From Candidatus Aerophobota bacterium (lineage in GTDB: Bacteria > Aerophobota > Aerophobia > Aerophobales > AE-B3A), in the NCBI GenBank assembly GCA_004376485.1, contig SOJT01000050.1:1-5666 (forward strand): a stretch of 5,666 nt of DNA, in the 5' to 3' direction. Each line of letters opens with the position of its first letter. Within the stretch, counting starts at the first letter, position 1. Below, in pieces: positions 1 to 5,620 of this stretch. Position numbers and translations under genes: made by a program. Below the pieces are notes generated by a model. It made no database searches and was not told the DNA's origin. It worked only from the letters and a program-made list of their open reading frames with translations.

Positions 1-954
1 GATGTGGTAGGACTGGGAGCCCTGAATGTAGATCTAATCTATGAGGTAGATCTTGCCTCTCTGGGACTAGAAGCAGGTAGAGAAAGAGTGGGAAGCTTTG
101 AGGAGTTCAAAGATATCTTAAGATCCCTCAAGAAAGAAGGAAAGCTCAGGATGAGAAGCGGGGGAGGATCAGCGGCAAATACAGTATATGCTCTCGGGAA
201 AATGGGTATCTCCTCGGGACTGGTGGGAAAAGTGGGGCAGGATGAAGAGGGAGATTTCCTCCTCCAGGACCTTCAAGAAGCGGGGGTAGATACCAGTAGA
301 GTAACTCGCAATAAGAGGAGCGGTCTGTGTATTGTTCTTCTGGGAAGGAAAAGAGACAGGAGCATTCTTATTCTTCCGGGTGCCAATGACAGCCTCTCCT
401 ACCCTGAGATAGATCTAGATTATGTCAATAAGGCTGAGTTTCTGCATATGAGTTCCTTTTTGGGCGAGATACCTTTCCACATGCAGAAAGAAGTTGTTGC
501 TAGGACCGGAGCTAAAATAAGCTTTGACCCAGGAGAGCCTCATGCCATTCGGGGTATAAAGGAGCTTGTTCCCATCTTCAAGCGCTGCTTTATCCTCTTC
601 CCCTCAGGTAGGGAAATAGAAACCATCACCGGCAAAAATTATAAGGAGGGAGCCAGAGAGCTGCTGGAATATGGAATAAAGATTATCGCCTGTACCCTGG
701 GAGAGGAGGGATCCTATATACTATCCAGAGGTGTGGAGCTCCAAATACCTCCCTTCAGAACACAGGTGCTGGACACTACCGGAGCAGGAGATGTCTATGC
801 GGCGGGTTTTCTGGCAGGACTCCTCAAGGGTCTTCCTCTCATCCGATGTGCGAGATTGGCAAGTAAGGCAGCTAGCTTAAGTGTTATCGGCTACGGACGC
901 TCATCATACCCTGATGCCGGGCTCCTGAGGTGGATCTTACAAAAGGAAAACTAA
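1..954 (+). CDS. PfkB/ribokinase-family carbohydrate or nucleoside kinase, 5'-partial
   Basis: Predicted ATP-dependent cytoplasmic kinase that phosphorylates a sugar or nucleoside hydroxyl. Counting from the GTG at 4, the first family signature is at about 52-67 (glycine-rich, SGGGSAANT, then a GKVGQDEEG segment), and the second near 257-270 is DTTGAGDVYAAGF, where D263 is the expected catalytic base and GAG forms the anion hole. The GGGSAANT version resembles adenosine-kinase-like members of the family, but the substrate cannot be assigned. The usual NxxE magnesium/phosphate motif reads SGRE (201-204), with Ser in place of Asn. The open frame reaches the window edge, and the family's first strand (D-V-V-G-L-G-A-L-N-V-D) is already under way at base 1. 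The true start is therefore probably a few codons upstream, and the GTG at 4 is more likely an internal valine. It is the first visible gene of a tight run with the formyltransferase and HAD genes. Family assignment is firm, substrate unknown. Confidence 0.93.
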   Translation, partial: DVVGLGALNVDLIYEVDLASLGLEAGRERVGSFEEFKDILRSLKKEGKLRMRSGGGSAANTVYALGKMGISSGLVGKVGQDEEGDFLLQDLQEAGVDTSRVTRNKRSGLCIVLLGRKRDRSILILPGANDSLSYPEIDLDYVNKAEFLHMSSFLGEIPFHMQKEVVARTGAKISFDPGEPHAIRGIKELVPIFKRCFILFPSGREIETITGKNYKEGARELLEYGIKIIACTLGEEGSYILSRGVELQIPPFRTQVLDTTGAGDVYAAGFLAGLLKGLPLIRCARLASKAASLSVIGYGRSSYPDAGLLRWILQKEN

Positions 955-956
955 AG

Positions 957-1820
957 GTGTATGAAATCGGCTGGCTTTCTACAGGTAGGGACAAAGCGGC
1001 CCGGGATCTTTTAAAAGTAGTCCATGATAACATCAAAGAGGGGAAACTGGCTAATCTAAAAATATCCTTTATCTTCAGTAACCGGGGGGGAGGAGAAACT
1101 AAGGAAAGCGATCTCTTCTTTGAGCTAGCCAGGAATTTAGGGGTTAAGGTGATCTCGTTTTCTTCCGGCAGTTTTAGTCCAGAATTGAGGGAAAGGGGAC
1201 TCCGGGAGGAAAAAAGGGGGGAATCTCGTTTGATTGAGGACTGGCGCCGACTATACGATAGGGAAATAATGAAAAGAGCCGGGAGGTTCAGACCGCACCT
1301 CTTAGTCCTGGCAGGCTATATGCTCATCCTGGGAGGGGAAATTTGCCAGAGATACTCCATAATAAATCTCCATCCTGCTCTTCCCCAGGGACCCAGGGGA
1401 ACCTGGCAGGAGGTCATATGGAAACTCATTGAGGGAGGATCGGACAAGACCGGGGTAATGATACATCTGGTTACCCCAGAGCTGGATGCCGGGCCGCCCC
1501 TGACTTACTGCAGATTTCCCATCAGGGGAGGTAAATTTGATCTTTTGTGGCAAAGGATGGAGGAAAAGTTAAAGAAGAAAAGCTTAAAGGAAATCAGTGA
1601 GGAAGAAGGGGAAAACGAGTCTCTCTTTCAAGAAATTAGAAGGGAGGGAGTTAAGAGAGAGCTTCCCCTTATGGTTCATACTCTCAAGCTTCTCTCAGAG
1701 GGCAAACTCAAGGTGAAAGGAAGGAGAGTTTTTCAAAAAGGAAAGATCATCTCCGGCCTCCCTGTAGATAGGGAAATATGCAACCCCTCGGAAAATAATG
1801 TTTGGGAAAATCAAAAATGA
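957..1820 (+). CDS. PurN-like formyltransferase-family protein with C-terminal extension
   Basis: Formyltransferase-fold protein related to phosphoribosylglycinamide formyltransferase, which moves a formyl group from 10-formyl-tetrahydrofolate to an amine. With the start at GTG 957 it has 287 residues. The catalytic set of PurN is visible: N137 and H139 in the segment INLHPALPQGPRGTW, and D177 in TPELDAGPPL. The N-terminus (EIGWLSTGRDKAARDLL) is the first strand and phosphate-binding loop. It is about 75 residues longer than ordinary PurN (about 210 residues), through a charged insertion before the active site and a Lys/Glu-rich tail from about 200 that does not look like a known domain. An earlier in-frame GTG at 930 would overlap the kinase gene; 957 is preferred because it follows the kinase stop by 2 bases and has a purine-rich AAAAGGAAAA upstream. 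The stop overlaps the next gene's ATG. It may act on a substrate other than glycinamide ribonucleotide, since no other purine genes are nearby. Confidence 0.87.
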   Translation: MYEIGWLSTGRDKAARDLLKVVHDNIKEGKLANLKISFIFSNRGGGETKESDLFFELARNLGVKVISFSSGSFSPELRERGLREEKRGESRLIEDWRRLYDREIMKRAGRFRPHLLVLAGYMLILGGEICQRYSIINLHPALPQGPRGTWQEVIWKLIEGGSDKTGVMIHLVTPELDAGPPLTYCRFPIRGGKFDLLWQRMEEKLKKKSLKEISEEEGENESLFQEIRREGVKRELPLMVHTLKLLSEGKLKVKGRRVFQKGKIISGLPVDREICNPSENNVWENQK

Positions 1821-2869
1821 GACAACTCTGCATAGATTGTGAGGGACCTATCACCAAAAACGATAATGCCCTGGAGCTCTGCCAGCATTTTCTCCCCCGG
1901 GGAGGGGAGTTTTTTCCCCTCATATCGCGATACGATGACTTTTTAGCCTATATAGCGAGAAAGAAGGGATACAGGGCAGGTAATACCTTAAGTTTCATCC
2001 TTCCCTTTTTAAAAGCGGCCTCTCTTAGTAATAAAAAGATCATAGATTTTTCCCGTCAGAGTCTTCTTCTAATTTCTGGAGCGGAAAAGATACTCCCCCG
2101 TCTAGCTAAAAAGATACCCATATTCATCATCAGCACAAGCTATCAGCCATATGTACAGGCTCTGTGTCAAAGAATAAAATTTCCTTTCAGGAACACCTAT
2201 TCCACCCATCTGGATCTGGATAAGTACCATCTTTCTCCTGAAGAGGTAAAGAGATTGAATCAGTTTCTGGATGAGGTGCTCCAGATGCCAGCAATCGAGA
2301 TTTCTGGAGTCAAGAAAAAGAACAATCTTTCTGCCCCTTCCAGAAAGGCCATAAAAAGGCTAGATGAGATATTTTTCCACGAGATTCCCCGGATGAGCTG
2401 CGGCAGGATACTGGAAGAAGTTAAGCCTTTAGGCGGGGAAGAGAAAGCAAAAGCTATCCTGGATTCAGTCAGAAAAACCGGATCCACGCTTTCTGAAGTG
2501 ATGTACATTGGAGACAGTATAACCGATGTTGAGGCCCTGAACTTGGTAAGGAAGGCAGGGGGGGTGGCTATCTCCTTTAACGGAAATCACTATGCCCTGA
2601 GAGCGGCCAGGGTAGCTTGTATTTCTCCTCACTTTTTGCCCCTTAAAATTCTGGTAGAGATATTTTATAAAGAGGGCAAGGAAGAAGTGGAAAAAACACT
2701 AAAGGAGGGATTCCGGAATATAGGAGGGAAAGTGAGAGAAAAACTTTTCTCTTTTGAGCCTCCTCCCGACCTCGAGATCATTAATGAGAATAACCTTGAA
2801 GCCTTAATCCTCAAAAGTGAATCCATGAGAAAACACCTGAGGGGAGAGGAAATCGGAGAGTTAGGATAG
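1817..2869 (+). CDS. HAD-superfamily phosphohydrolase-like protein, EhaR/COG4030-like
   Basis: Predicted cytoplasmic HAD-fold protein of 350 residues. Motif I is CIDCEGP (D7, E9), motif II is IISTSYQPY (S106/T107), a likely motif III lysine is K203 in EVKPLGG, and motif IV is IGDSITDVEA (D233, D237), followed by the SFNGN segment at 253-257. The D-C-E-G-P form of motif I and the following NDNALEL stretch match what I know of the archaeal COG4030 family, called EhaR in methanogens because the gene lies in the Eha hydrogenase cluster. In motif I the second acidic position is Glu rather than the Asp typical of HAD phosphatases, so the chemistry is uncertain. The ATG at 1817 overlaps the upstream stop as ATGA, indicating translational coupling; a TTG at 1802 is a weaker alternative. 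Neighbours are a kinase and a formyltransferase, with no hydrogenase subunit genes in view. Family placement is moderately sure; substrate unknown. Confidence 0.83.
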   Translation: MRQLCIDCEGPITKNDNALELCQHFLPRGGEFFPLISRYDDFLAYIARKKGYRAGNTLSFILPFLKAASLSNKKIIDFSRQSLLLISGAEKILPRLAKKIPIFIISTSYQPYVQALCQRIKFPFRNTYSTHLDLDKYHLSPEEVKRLNQFLDEVLQMPAIEISGVKKKNNLSAPSRKAIKRLDEIFFHEIPRMSCGRILEEVKPLGGEEKAKAILDSVRKTGSTLSEVMYIGDSITDVEALNLVRKAGGVAISFNGNHYALRAARVACISPHFLPLKILVEIFYKEGKEEVEKTLKEGFRNIGGKVREKLFSFEPPPDLEIINENNLEALILKSESMRKHLRGEEIGELG

Positions 2870-2886
2870 GGTCTCTAATCCGTCTC

Positions 2887-2915
2887 TTGACTCACCTCAT
2901 TGCTTTTGATAGCAT
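2887..2915 (+). promoter_or_regulatory. Predicted sigma70-type promoter for the ferredoxin-ruvAB unit
   Basis: TTGACT (5 of 6 to the -35 consensus) at 2887-2892 and TAGCAT (4 of 6 to the -10 consensus) at 2910-2915, separated by 17 bases. It lies in the only gap on the plus strand between the HAD gene and the ferredoxin. A start near 2922 would leave a leader of about 23 bases ahead of the Shine-Dalgarno site. Prediction from sequence only. Confidence 0.5.
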
Positions 2916-2930
2916 TAAACAACCGCTAAT

Positions 2931-2938
2931 GAGGAGAG
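2931..2938 (+). promoter_or_regulatory. Strong Shine-Dalgarno that sets a non-standard ATT start
   Basis: GAGGAGAG contains the AGGAG core at 2932-2936, ending 8 bases before the ATT at 2945. The ferredoxin frame has an in-frame TAA at 2939-2941 and no ATG, GTG or TTG before its first cluster cysteine, so this site is the main evidence for where translation begins. The ATG at 2929 is in another frame and meets a TAA after nine codons. Confidence 0.65.
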
Positions 2939-2944
2939 TAACTA

Positions 2945-3148
2945 ATTTCCACAATTAAGATAGATGCTAGAAAATGCAAGGGGTGCAGCTACTGCGTCAA
3001 GTTCTGTCCTAAGGATCTAATCTACCTTTCCACTAATTTTAACGAGAAAGGATACCATCCCGCTGTTTTTACTAAGGAGGAGGATTGTACGGGATGCGGC
3101 CTGTGTGGTTTGGTGTGTCCTGATGTAGCTATTGTAGTATACAAGTAA
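2945..3148 (+). CDS. 2x[4Fe-4S] ferredoxin, KorD/2-oxoacid oxidoreductase delta-like, ATT start
   Basis: A 67-residue electron-transfer protein with two complete CxxCxxCxxxCP motifs (C11, C14, C17, C21 and C48, C51, C54, C58), each expected to bind a [4Fe-4S] cluster. The linker NEKGYHPAVF and the ending CPDVAIVVYK are typical of the delta (ferredoxin-like) subunit of 2-oxoglutarate/2-oxoacid:ferredoxin oxidoreductase, and this is the closest match I recognise. No alpha, beta or gamma subunit genes are in the window, so it could equally be a free ferredoxin. The start is unusual: the frame opens after a TAA at 2939-2941 and contains only ATT, ATA and CTA as near-cognate starts before C11. ATT at 2945 is chosen because the GAGGAGAG site lies at the right distance. 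A base-call error (ATT for ATG) is possible. ruvA begins 9 bases after its stop, so it is probably co-transcribed with ruvAB. Confidence 0.85.
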   Translation: MSTIKIDARKCKGCSYCVKFCPKDLIYLSTNFNEKGYHPAVFTKEEDCTGCGLCGLVCPDVAIVVYK

Positions 3149-3157
3149 AAAGCTAAA

Positions 3158-3733
3158 ATGATTCATTACCTCAAAGGAAAACTCGTTGCCAAGTCCCCCA
3201 CCTTCGTCATTGTTGAGGTGGGGGGACTGGGATATAGAGTGAATTTTCCCCTCTCCACTTATCAAGCTCTACCCCCGGAGGGAAGCACAGTAAGTCTTTA
3301 TACTCACCTGCACCTCCGAGATGACGGGATAGACCTCTATGGTTTTCTAAAGGAAGAGGAGAAAGATTTCTTTCTTCTTTTAACCAGTCTATCCAAAATT
3401 GGCCCTAAATCAGCCCTGCGTATGCTCTCCAGCCTTAGTCTCCCTGAGTTTAAAAAGGCCGTAAAGGCAGGGGACCTGAATGCTTTAGTCCGTATCCCCG
3501 GTATTGGAAGAAAGACGGCTCAAAGAATGGTTCTGGAACTAAAAGACAAGATAGAAGCCGAGGAGCCGCAAGGATCCGGTAAAGAGGTCCTGACAAAGGA
3601 TGCTGTGGCCGCCCTCACCTCGCTGGGATATACTAGAAGTGAGGCTGATAAGGCCGTCCGGACAGCCTTATCCTCTGTCAGAGAAGAAATGGACCTACCA
3701 GAGCTTATCAAAGAAGCCTTAAGATGTATATAG
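3158..3733 (+). CDS. ruvA: Holliday junction branch-migration complex subunit RuvA
   Basis: RuvA binds four-way DNA junctions as a tetramer and loads RuvB rings on opposite arms for branch migration in recombinational repair. The 191-residue length is normal. The N-terminal OB-fold domain starts in the standard way (MIHYLKGKLV), continues through VEVGGLGYRV and ends near 65 with the conserved DLYGF segment. Two helix-hairpin-helix motifs follow: SKIGPKSALRML at about 79-90 and IPGIGRKTAQRMV at 113-125. The C-terminal RuvB-binding three-helix domain (about 145-191) contains DAVAALTSLGY. The start at 3158 matches the invariant family N-terminus but has no clear Shine-Dalgarno. It begins 9 bases after the ferredoxin stop, which suggests translation by coupling or re-initiation. 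Its last 10 bases overlap ruvB. ruvC, a frequent upstream neighbour, is absent here. Confidence 0.98.
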   Translation: MIHYLKGKLVAKSPTFVIVEVGGLGYRVNFPLSTYQALPPEGSTVSLYTHLHLRDDGIDLYGFLKEEEKDFFLLLTSLSKIGPKSALRMLSSLSLPEFKKAVKAGDLNALVRIPGIGRKTAQRMVLELKDKIEAEEPQGSGKEVLTKDAVAALTSLGYTRSEADKAVRTALSSVREEMDLPELIKEALRCI

Positions 3734-4758
3734 CGGAGAAAATTACCACCCCTGATTTGCAGCAGGAAGATAGTGGGTTTGAAATCGTCCTGCGACCTCA
3801 GAAGATGGAAGAGTTCGTAGGGCAAAACAAGCTTAAGAGGAAACTCGAAATCTTTATCCAGGCCGCCAGAGAAAGAGGTGAGGCCCTGGATCACACCCTT
3901 CTTTATGGCCCCCCTGGTTTGGGCAAAACTACTCTGGCTCATATCATCTCTCGAGAGATGGGAGCTAAGATTCAGTCTACCAGTGGGTCAGCTATCAGCA
4001 AACCGGGAGATTTAGCCAAGATCCTTACCAATATAGAAATTGAGGATGGAGATGTTCTCTTCATCGATGAAGTCCACCGCCTGCCTGCCCAGGTAGAGGA
4101 GGTTCTCTACTCTGCTATGGAGGATTTTCAGGTGGACATCATTATGGGAAAGGGGGTGAGGACTCGCTCCGTCAAAATCTCCCTTCCTCACTTTACCCTG
4201 GTGGGAGCTACCACCAGAGCAGGCCTTCTTACCTCTCCTCTCCGCAATAGATTCGGCGTGGTCAGCCGACTGGATTTCTATGAGGATGACGATCTTTACC
4301 AGATTGTTTTGCGCTCTGCCCGCATCCTCAAGGTGGAAATTGACAAAGAGGGCGCCTGGGAAATTGCCCACAGGTCCCGGGGAACTCCACGCATAGCCAA
4401 CCGACTCCTGCGTCGAGTGAGAGATTATGCCCAGGTGAAGGGAGGAGGAATTACCAACCAATCCATAGCCCGGGAAGCTCTAAGGATTTTGGAGGTAGAT
4501 GAAAAAGGCCTGGACGGTATGGATAGAAAGATTCTGGAGACAGTTATCTATAAATTTAATGGGGGACCGGTCGGACTCAAAACTCTGGCCATGGCCGTGA
4601 ATGAAGAGCCCGATACCATAGAGGAAGTTCATGAACCTTATCTGGTTCAGGAGGGATTTATTAGCCGGACTCCCCAGGGAAGAAAAGCAACTAAAATACT
4701 CTGGGATTATCTAGGTAAGGAAGCTCCCCGGGATAAACAGGGAGAGCTAGCTTTATGA
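3724..4758 (+). CDS. ruvB: Holliday junction branch-migration DNA helicase RuvB
   Basis: AAA+ motor that forms hexameric rings on DNA and, with RuvA, drives Holliday junction branch migration. At 344 residues it is of normal length. Seen in order: the family N-terminal segment LRPQKMEEFVGQ (23-34), Walker A GPPGLGKT (62-69, K68), Walker B VLFIDEVH (D115, E116), sensor 1 region GATTRAG (161-167), the arginine-finger segment SPLRNRFG (R174), sensor 2 region RGTPRIANRLLRR (R223) and the C-terminal winged-helix domain from about 262 (GLDGMDRKI through EEPDTIEEVHEPYLVQEGF). All key residues are present. Its ATG lies 10 bases before the ruvA stop, so the two are translationally coupled. The 3' end overlaps the oppositely oriented DUF2062 gene by 6 bases, with no terminator hairpin between them. 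Confidence 0.98.
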   Translation: MYIAEKITTPDLQQEDSGFEIVLRPQKMEEFVGQNKLKRKLEIFIQAARERGEALDHTLLYGPPGLGKTTLAHIISREMGAKIQSTSGSAISKPGDLAKILTNIEIEDGDVLFIDEVHRLPAQVEEVLYSAMEDFQVDIIMGKGVRTRSVKISLPHFTLVGATTRAGLLTSPLRNRFGVVSRLDFYEDDDLYQIVLRSARILKVEIDKEGAWEIAHRSRGTPRIANRLLRRVRDYAQVKGGGITNQSIAREALRILEVDEKGLDGMDRKILETVIYKFNGGPVGLKTLAMAVNEEPDTIEEVHEPYLVQEGFISRTPQGRKATKILWDYLGKEAPRDKQGELAL

Positions 4759-5217
4759 GCCAGGCGACCCCGAGGAGTGCCTTCTTCTGTAATGGCCCAC
4801 CACTTTCAATACCACCAGGTAGGAAAGAAGAGAAAAACCTATGGCCAGGAGAGAGCTACCTACAAGGAGAGACTTGCTTAACTTCAGGAGGTTCTCCAGT
4901 TTCAAAAGACCCCAGGAAAAATCCAGAGGAGAAACCTTTAGGATTTGCTGGCCTATCCTGAATCCGAAGGGATAGATAAAGGGCCAGGTCAAAGGATTAG
5001 AGACAAAGGTACCCAGGATAGCGGAGAGTCTGTTTGCCCTCAAGAGAAAGGCCGTGGGCAGCGAGAAGAGAATAGCAAGTCCAAAAGTGGGCAGAACCCC
5101 CCAGAAAACCCCGATAGCTACACCTCGAGCAATCCTCTCGGGAGAATCAGCAATTCTTATTAAATCTTTAGCGAATCTTTTGATCCTGCTCTTATGAGGC
5201 CGCTTCCCTCTTTCCAT
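4753..5217 (-). CDS. DUF2062 family membrane protein
   Basis: A 154-residue inner-membrane protein of the DUF2062 family, whose biochemical role is not established. The basic N-terminus (about residues 1-20, rich in Lys/Arg) is followed by the hallmark segments SPERIARGVAIGVFWG (25-40) and VLPTFG (41-46), then NRLSAILGTFVSNPLTWPF (62-80). Hydrophobic stretches at about 32-58, 64-88 and 114-140 suggest three or four membrane passes, ending in a basic tail (HYRRRH). The ATG at 5217 is preceded on the minus strand by AGAGGGAAAG, giving a well-placed ribosome site. It is convergent with ruvB and shares 6 bases with it, so it is not part of the ruvAB operon; a promoter is predicted upstream at 5270-5297. 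The plus-strand open frames within it lack family features and are shadows. Confidence 0.93.
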   Translation of the reverse strand: MERGKRPHKSRIKRFAKDLIRIADSPERIARGVAIGVFWGVLPTFGLAILFSLPTAFLLRANRLSAILGTFVSNPLTWPFIYPFGFRIGQQILKVSPLDFSWGLLKLENLLKLSKSLLVGSSLLAIGFSLLSYLVVLKVVGHYRRRHSSGSPGS

Positions 5218-5269
5218 CTTTCCCTCTTAATCTTTACTTCAGCTTGTCCGGGGCTAAGAATATAGGTCT

Positions 5270-5297
5270 ATTCTATAAAATACAGGCAAAAAATCAA
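5270..5297 (-). promoter_or_regulatory. Predicted promoter of the DUF2062 gene
   Basis: Read on the minus strand, TTGATT at 5297-5292 (4 of 6 to the -35 consensus) and TAGAAT at 5275-5270 (5 of 6 to the -10 consensus) are 16 bases apart. Transcription would start near 5263, about 45 bases ahead of the ATG. The -35 box sits inside the loop of the inverted repeat at 5285-5314. Confidence 0.5.
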
Positions 5298-5314
5298 CCA
5301 TAACTTCTTTTGCC
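5285..5314. repeat. 7-bp inverted repeat spanning the DUF2062 -35 region
   Basis: GGCAAAA at 5285-5291 and TTTTGCC at 5308-5314 are exact reverse complements around a 16-base spacer holding the predicted -35 box of the minus-strand promoter. It could be an operator for a dimeric regulator. It lacks a G+C-rich stem followed by a T-run in either direction, so a terminator is unlikely. Confidence 0.4.
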
Positions 5315-5327
5315 GTTTACCGAGATG

Positions 5328-5337
5328 TCCACGTGGA
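5328..5337. repeat. Perfect 10-bp palindrome with CACGTG core
   Basis: TCCACGTGGA is its own reverse complement and lies between the two divergent predicted promoters (minus at 5270-5297, plus at 5392-5419). It could be a protein-binding site; nothing else identifies its function. Confidence 0.4.
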
Positions 5338-5391
5338 GATTAGCATTTCCAGAAATTTCAGTATTTCTCGGATTCTCAAGATCATAAGAAA

Positions 5392-5419
5392 TTGACAATC
5401 GCACCAAAGATTCTATATT
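5392..5419 (+). promoter_or_regulatory. Near-consensus plus-strand sigma70-type promoter
   Basis: TTGACA (perfect -35) at 5392-5397 and TATATT (5 of 6 to the -10 consensus) at 5414-5419 with a 16-base spacer. This is the best promoter match I found in the window. A start near 5426 would give a leader of about 195 bases before the ATG at 5621. It fires into a stretch with hairpins rather than straight into a gene. Confidence 0.55.
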
Positions 5420-5425
5420 GAGACT

Positions 5426-5620
5426 AAGAACGTAAGATTTCCAAAAATCAAGATATTCAAGGGGAAGCCTTCTTCTTGAATATCTCGCAGACTCATTTAG
5501 GTAGGTAGCCGAAAAGGTAAACCGTTCGAAAGGGTGGGTTGACTCTCTGGAAACACATCCTGGGGCATGAAAGATATGCCGGGACTCGAGGGAGAAGATA
5601 GCTTGCCAAAAAGGGAGAAC
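5426..5620 (+). ncRNA. Candidate structured leader or non-coding RNA ahead of a truncated gene
   Basis: No credible protein is encoded here. Four foldable elements are visible: a 16-bp hairpin at 5451-5485; a hairpin at about 5519-5540 closed by a CGAAAG (GAAA tetraloop) cap; a 6-bp hairpin at 5564-5580 (GGCATG...ATGCC with one G-U); and an enclosing CTCTCT (5543-5548) with AGGGAG (5589-5594). The imperfect pairs are G-U only when the RNA is read from the plus strand and become A-C mismatches on the minus strand, which favours a plus-strand RNA. It starts just after a strong predicted promoter and ends at a Shine-Dalgarno and ATG. It may be a riboswitch-like leader, or a HEARO/omega-RNA-type RNA, which is known to lie directly upstream of IscB/IsrB genes. 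Boundaries are estimates and no known family is matched confidently. Confidence 0.42.
5451..5485 (+). repeat. 16-bp inverted repeat forming a long hairpin
   Basis: Arms 5451-5466 and 5470-5485 pair over 16 positions with a 3-base GCC loop; the only two non-Watson-Crick positions are adjacent G-U pairs in the plus-strand RNA. No T-run follows, so it is not an intrinsic terminator. It could be the first helix of a structured RNA or a sub-terminal hairpin of a mobile-element end. Confidence 0.75.

Noticed and set aside
1084..1090. Run of seven G in the formyltransferase gene as a phase-variable tract
   Set aside because: The frame is intact through it and it encodes an ordinary Arg-Gly-Gly-Gly loop; one such tract is not evidence of phase variation.
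1302..1553. Minus-strand frames inside the formyltransferase, HAD, ruvA and ruvB genes
   Set aside because: They are antisense to genes with clear family motifs and show no motifs of their own.
2850..2880. Possible terminator after the HAD gene
   Set aside because: Only a 4-bp AGAG/CTCT pairing can be drawn and there is no T-run.
2895..2934. Stem CCTCATT (2895-2901) with AATGAGG (2928-2934) hiding the ferredoxin ribosome site
   Set aside because: The 5' arm lies inside the predicted promoter, so it would be absent from transcripts starting near 2922; the 26-base loop also makes it weak. It could matter only in read-through from upstream.
4755..5163. Two plus-strand frames (68 and 72 codons) over the DUF2062 gene
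   Set aside because: They are shadows of a well-recognised minus-strand membrane protein and read as low-hydrophobicity Gly/Pro/Glu-rich sequence without family features.
5516..5540. Resemblance to the class I cyclic-di-GMP riboswitch core (GGyAAACC, then a CGAAAG cap, then GTGGG)
   Set aside because: The local match is striking, but the essential downstream ACGCAAAGCC segment and the second helix with the tetraloop receptor are not found; the sequence continues as TTGACTCTC. A covariance search would settle it.
5531..5545. T-box-like AGGGTGG string
   Set aside because: The required ACCGCG does not follow, and no specifier stem or terminator is evident.
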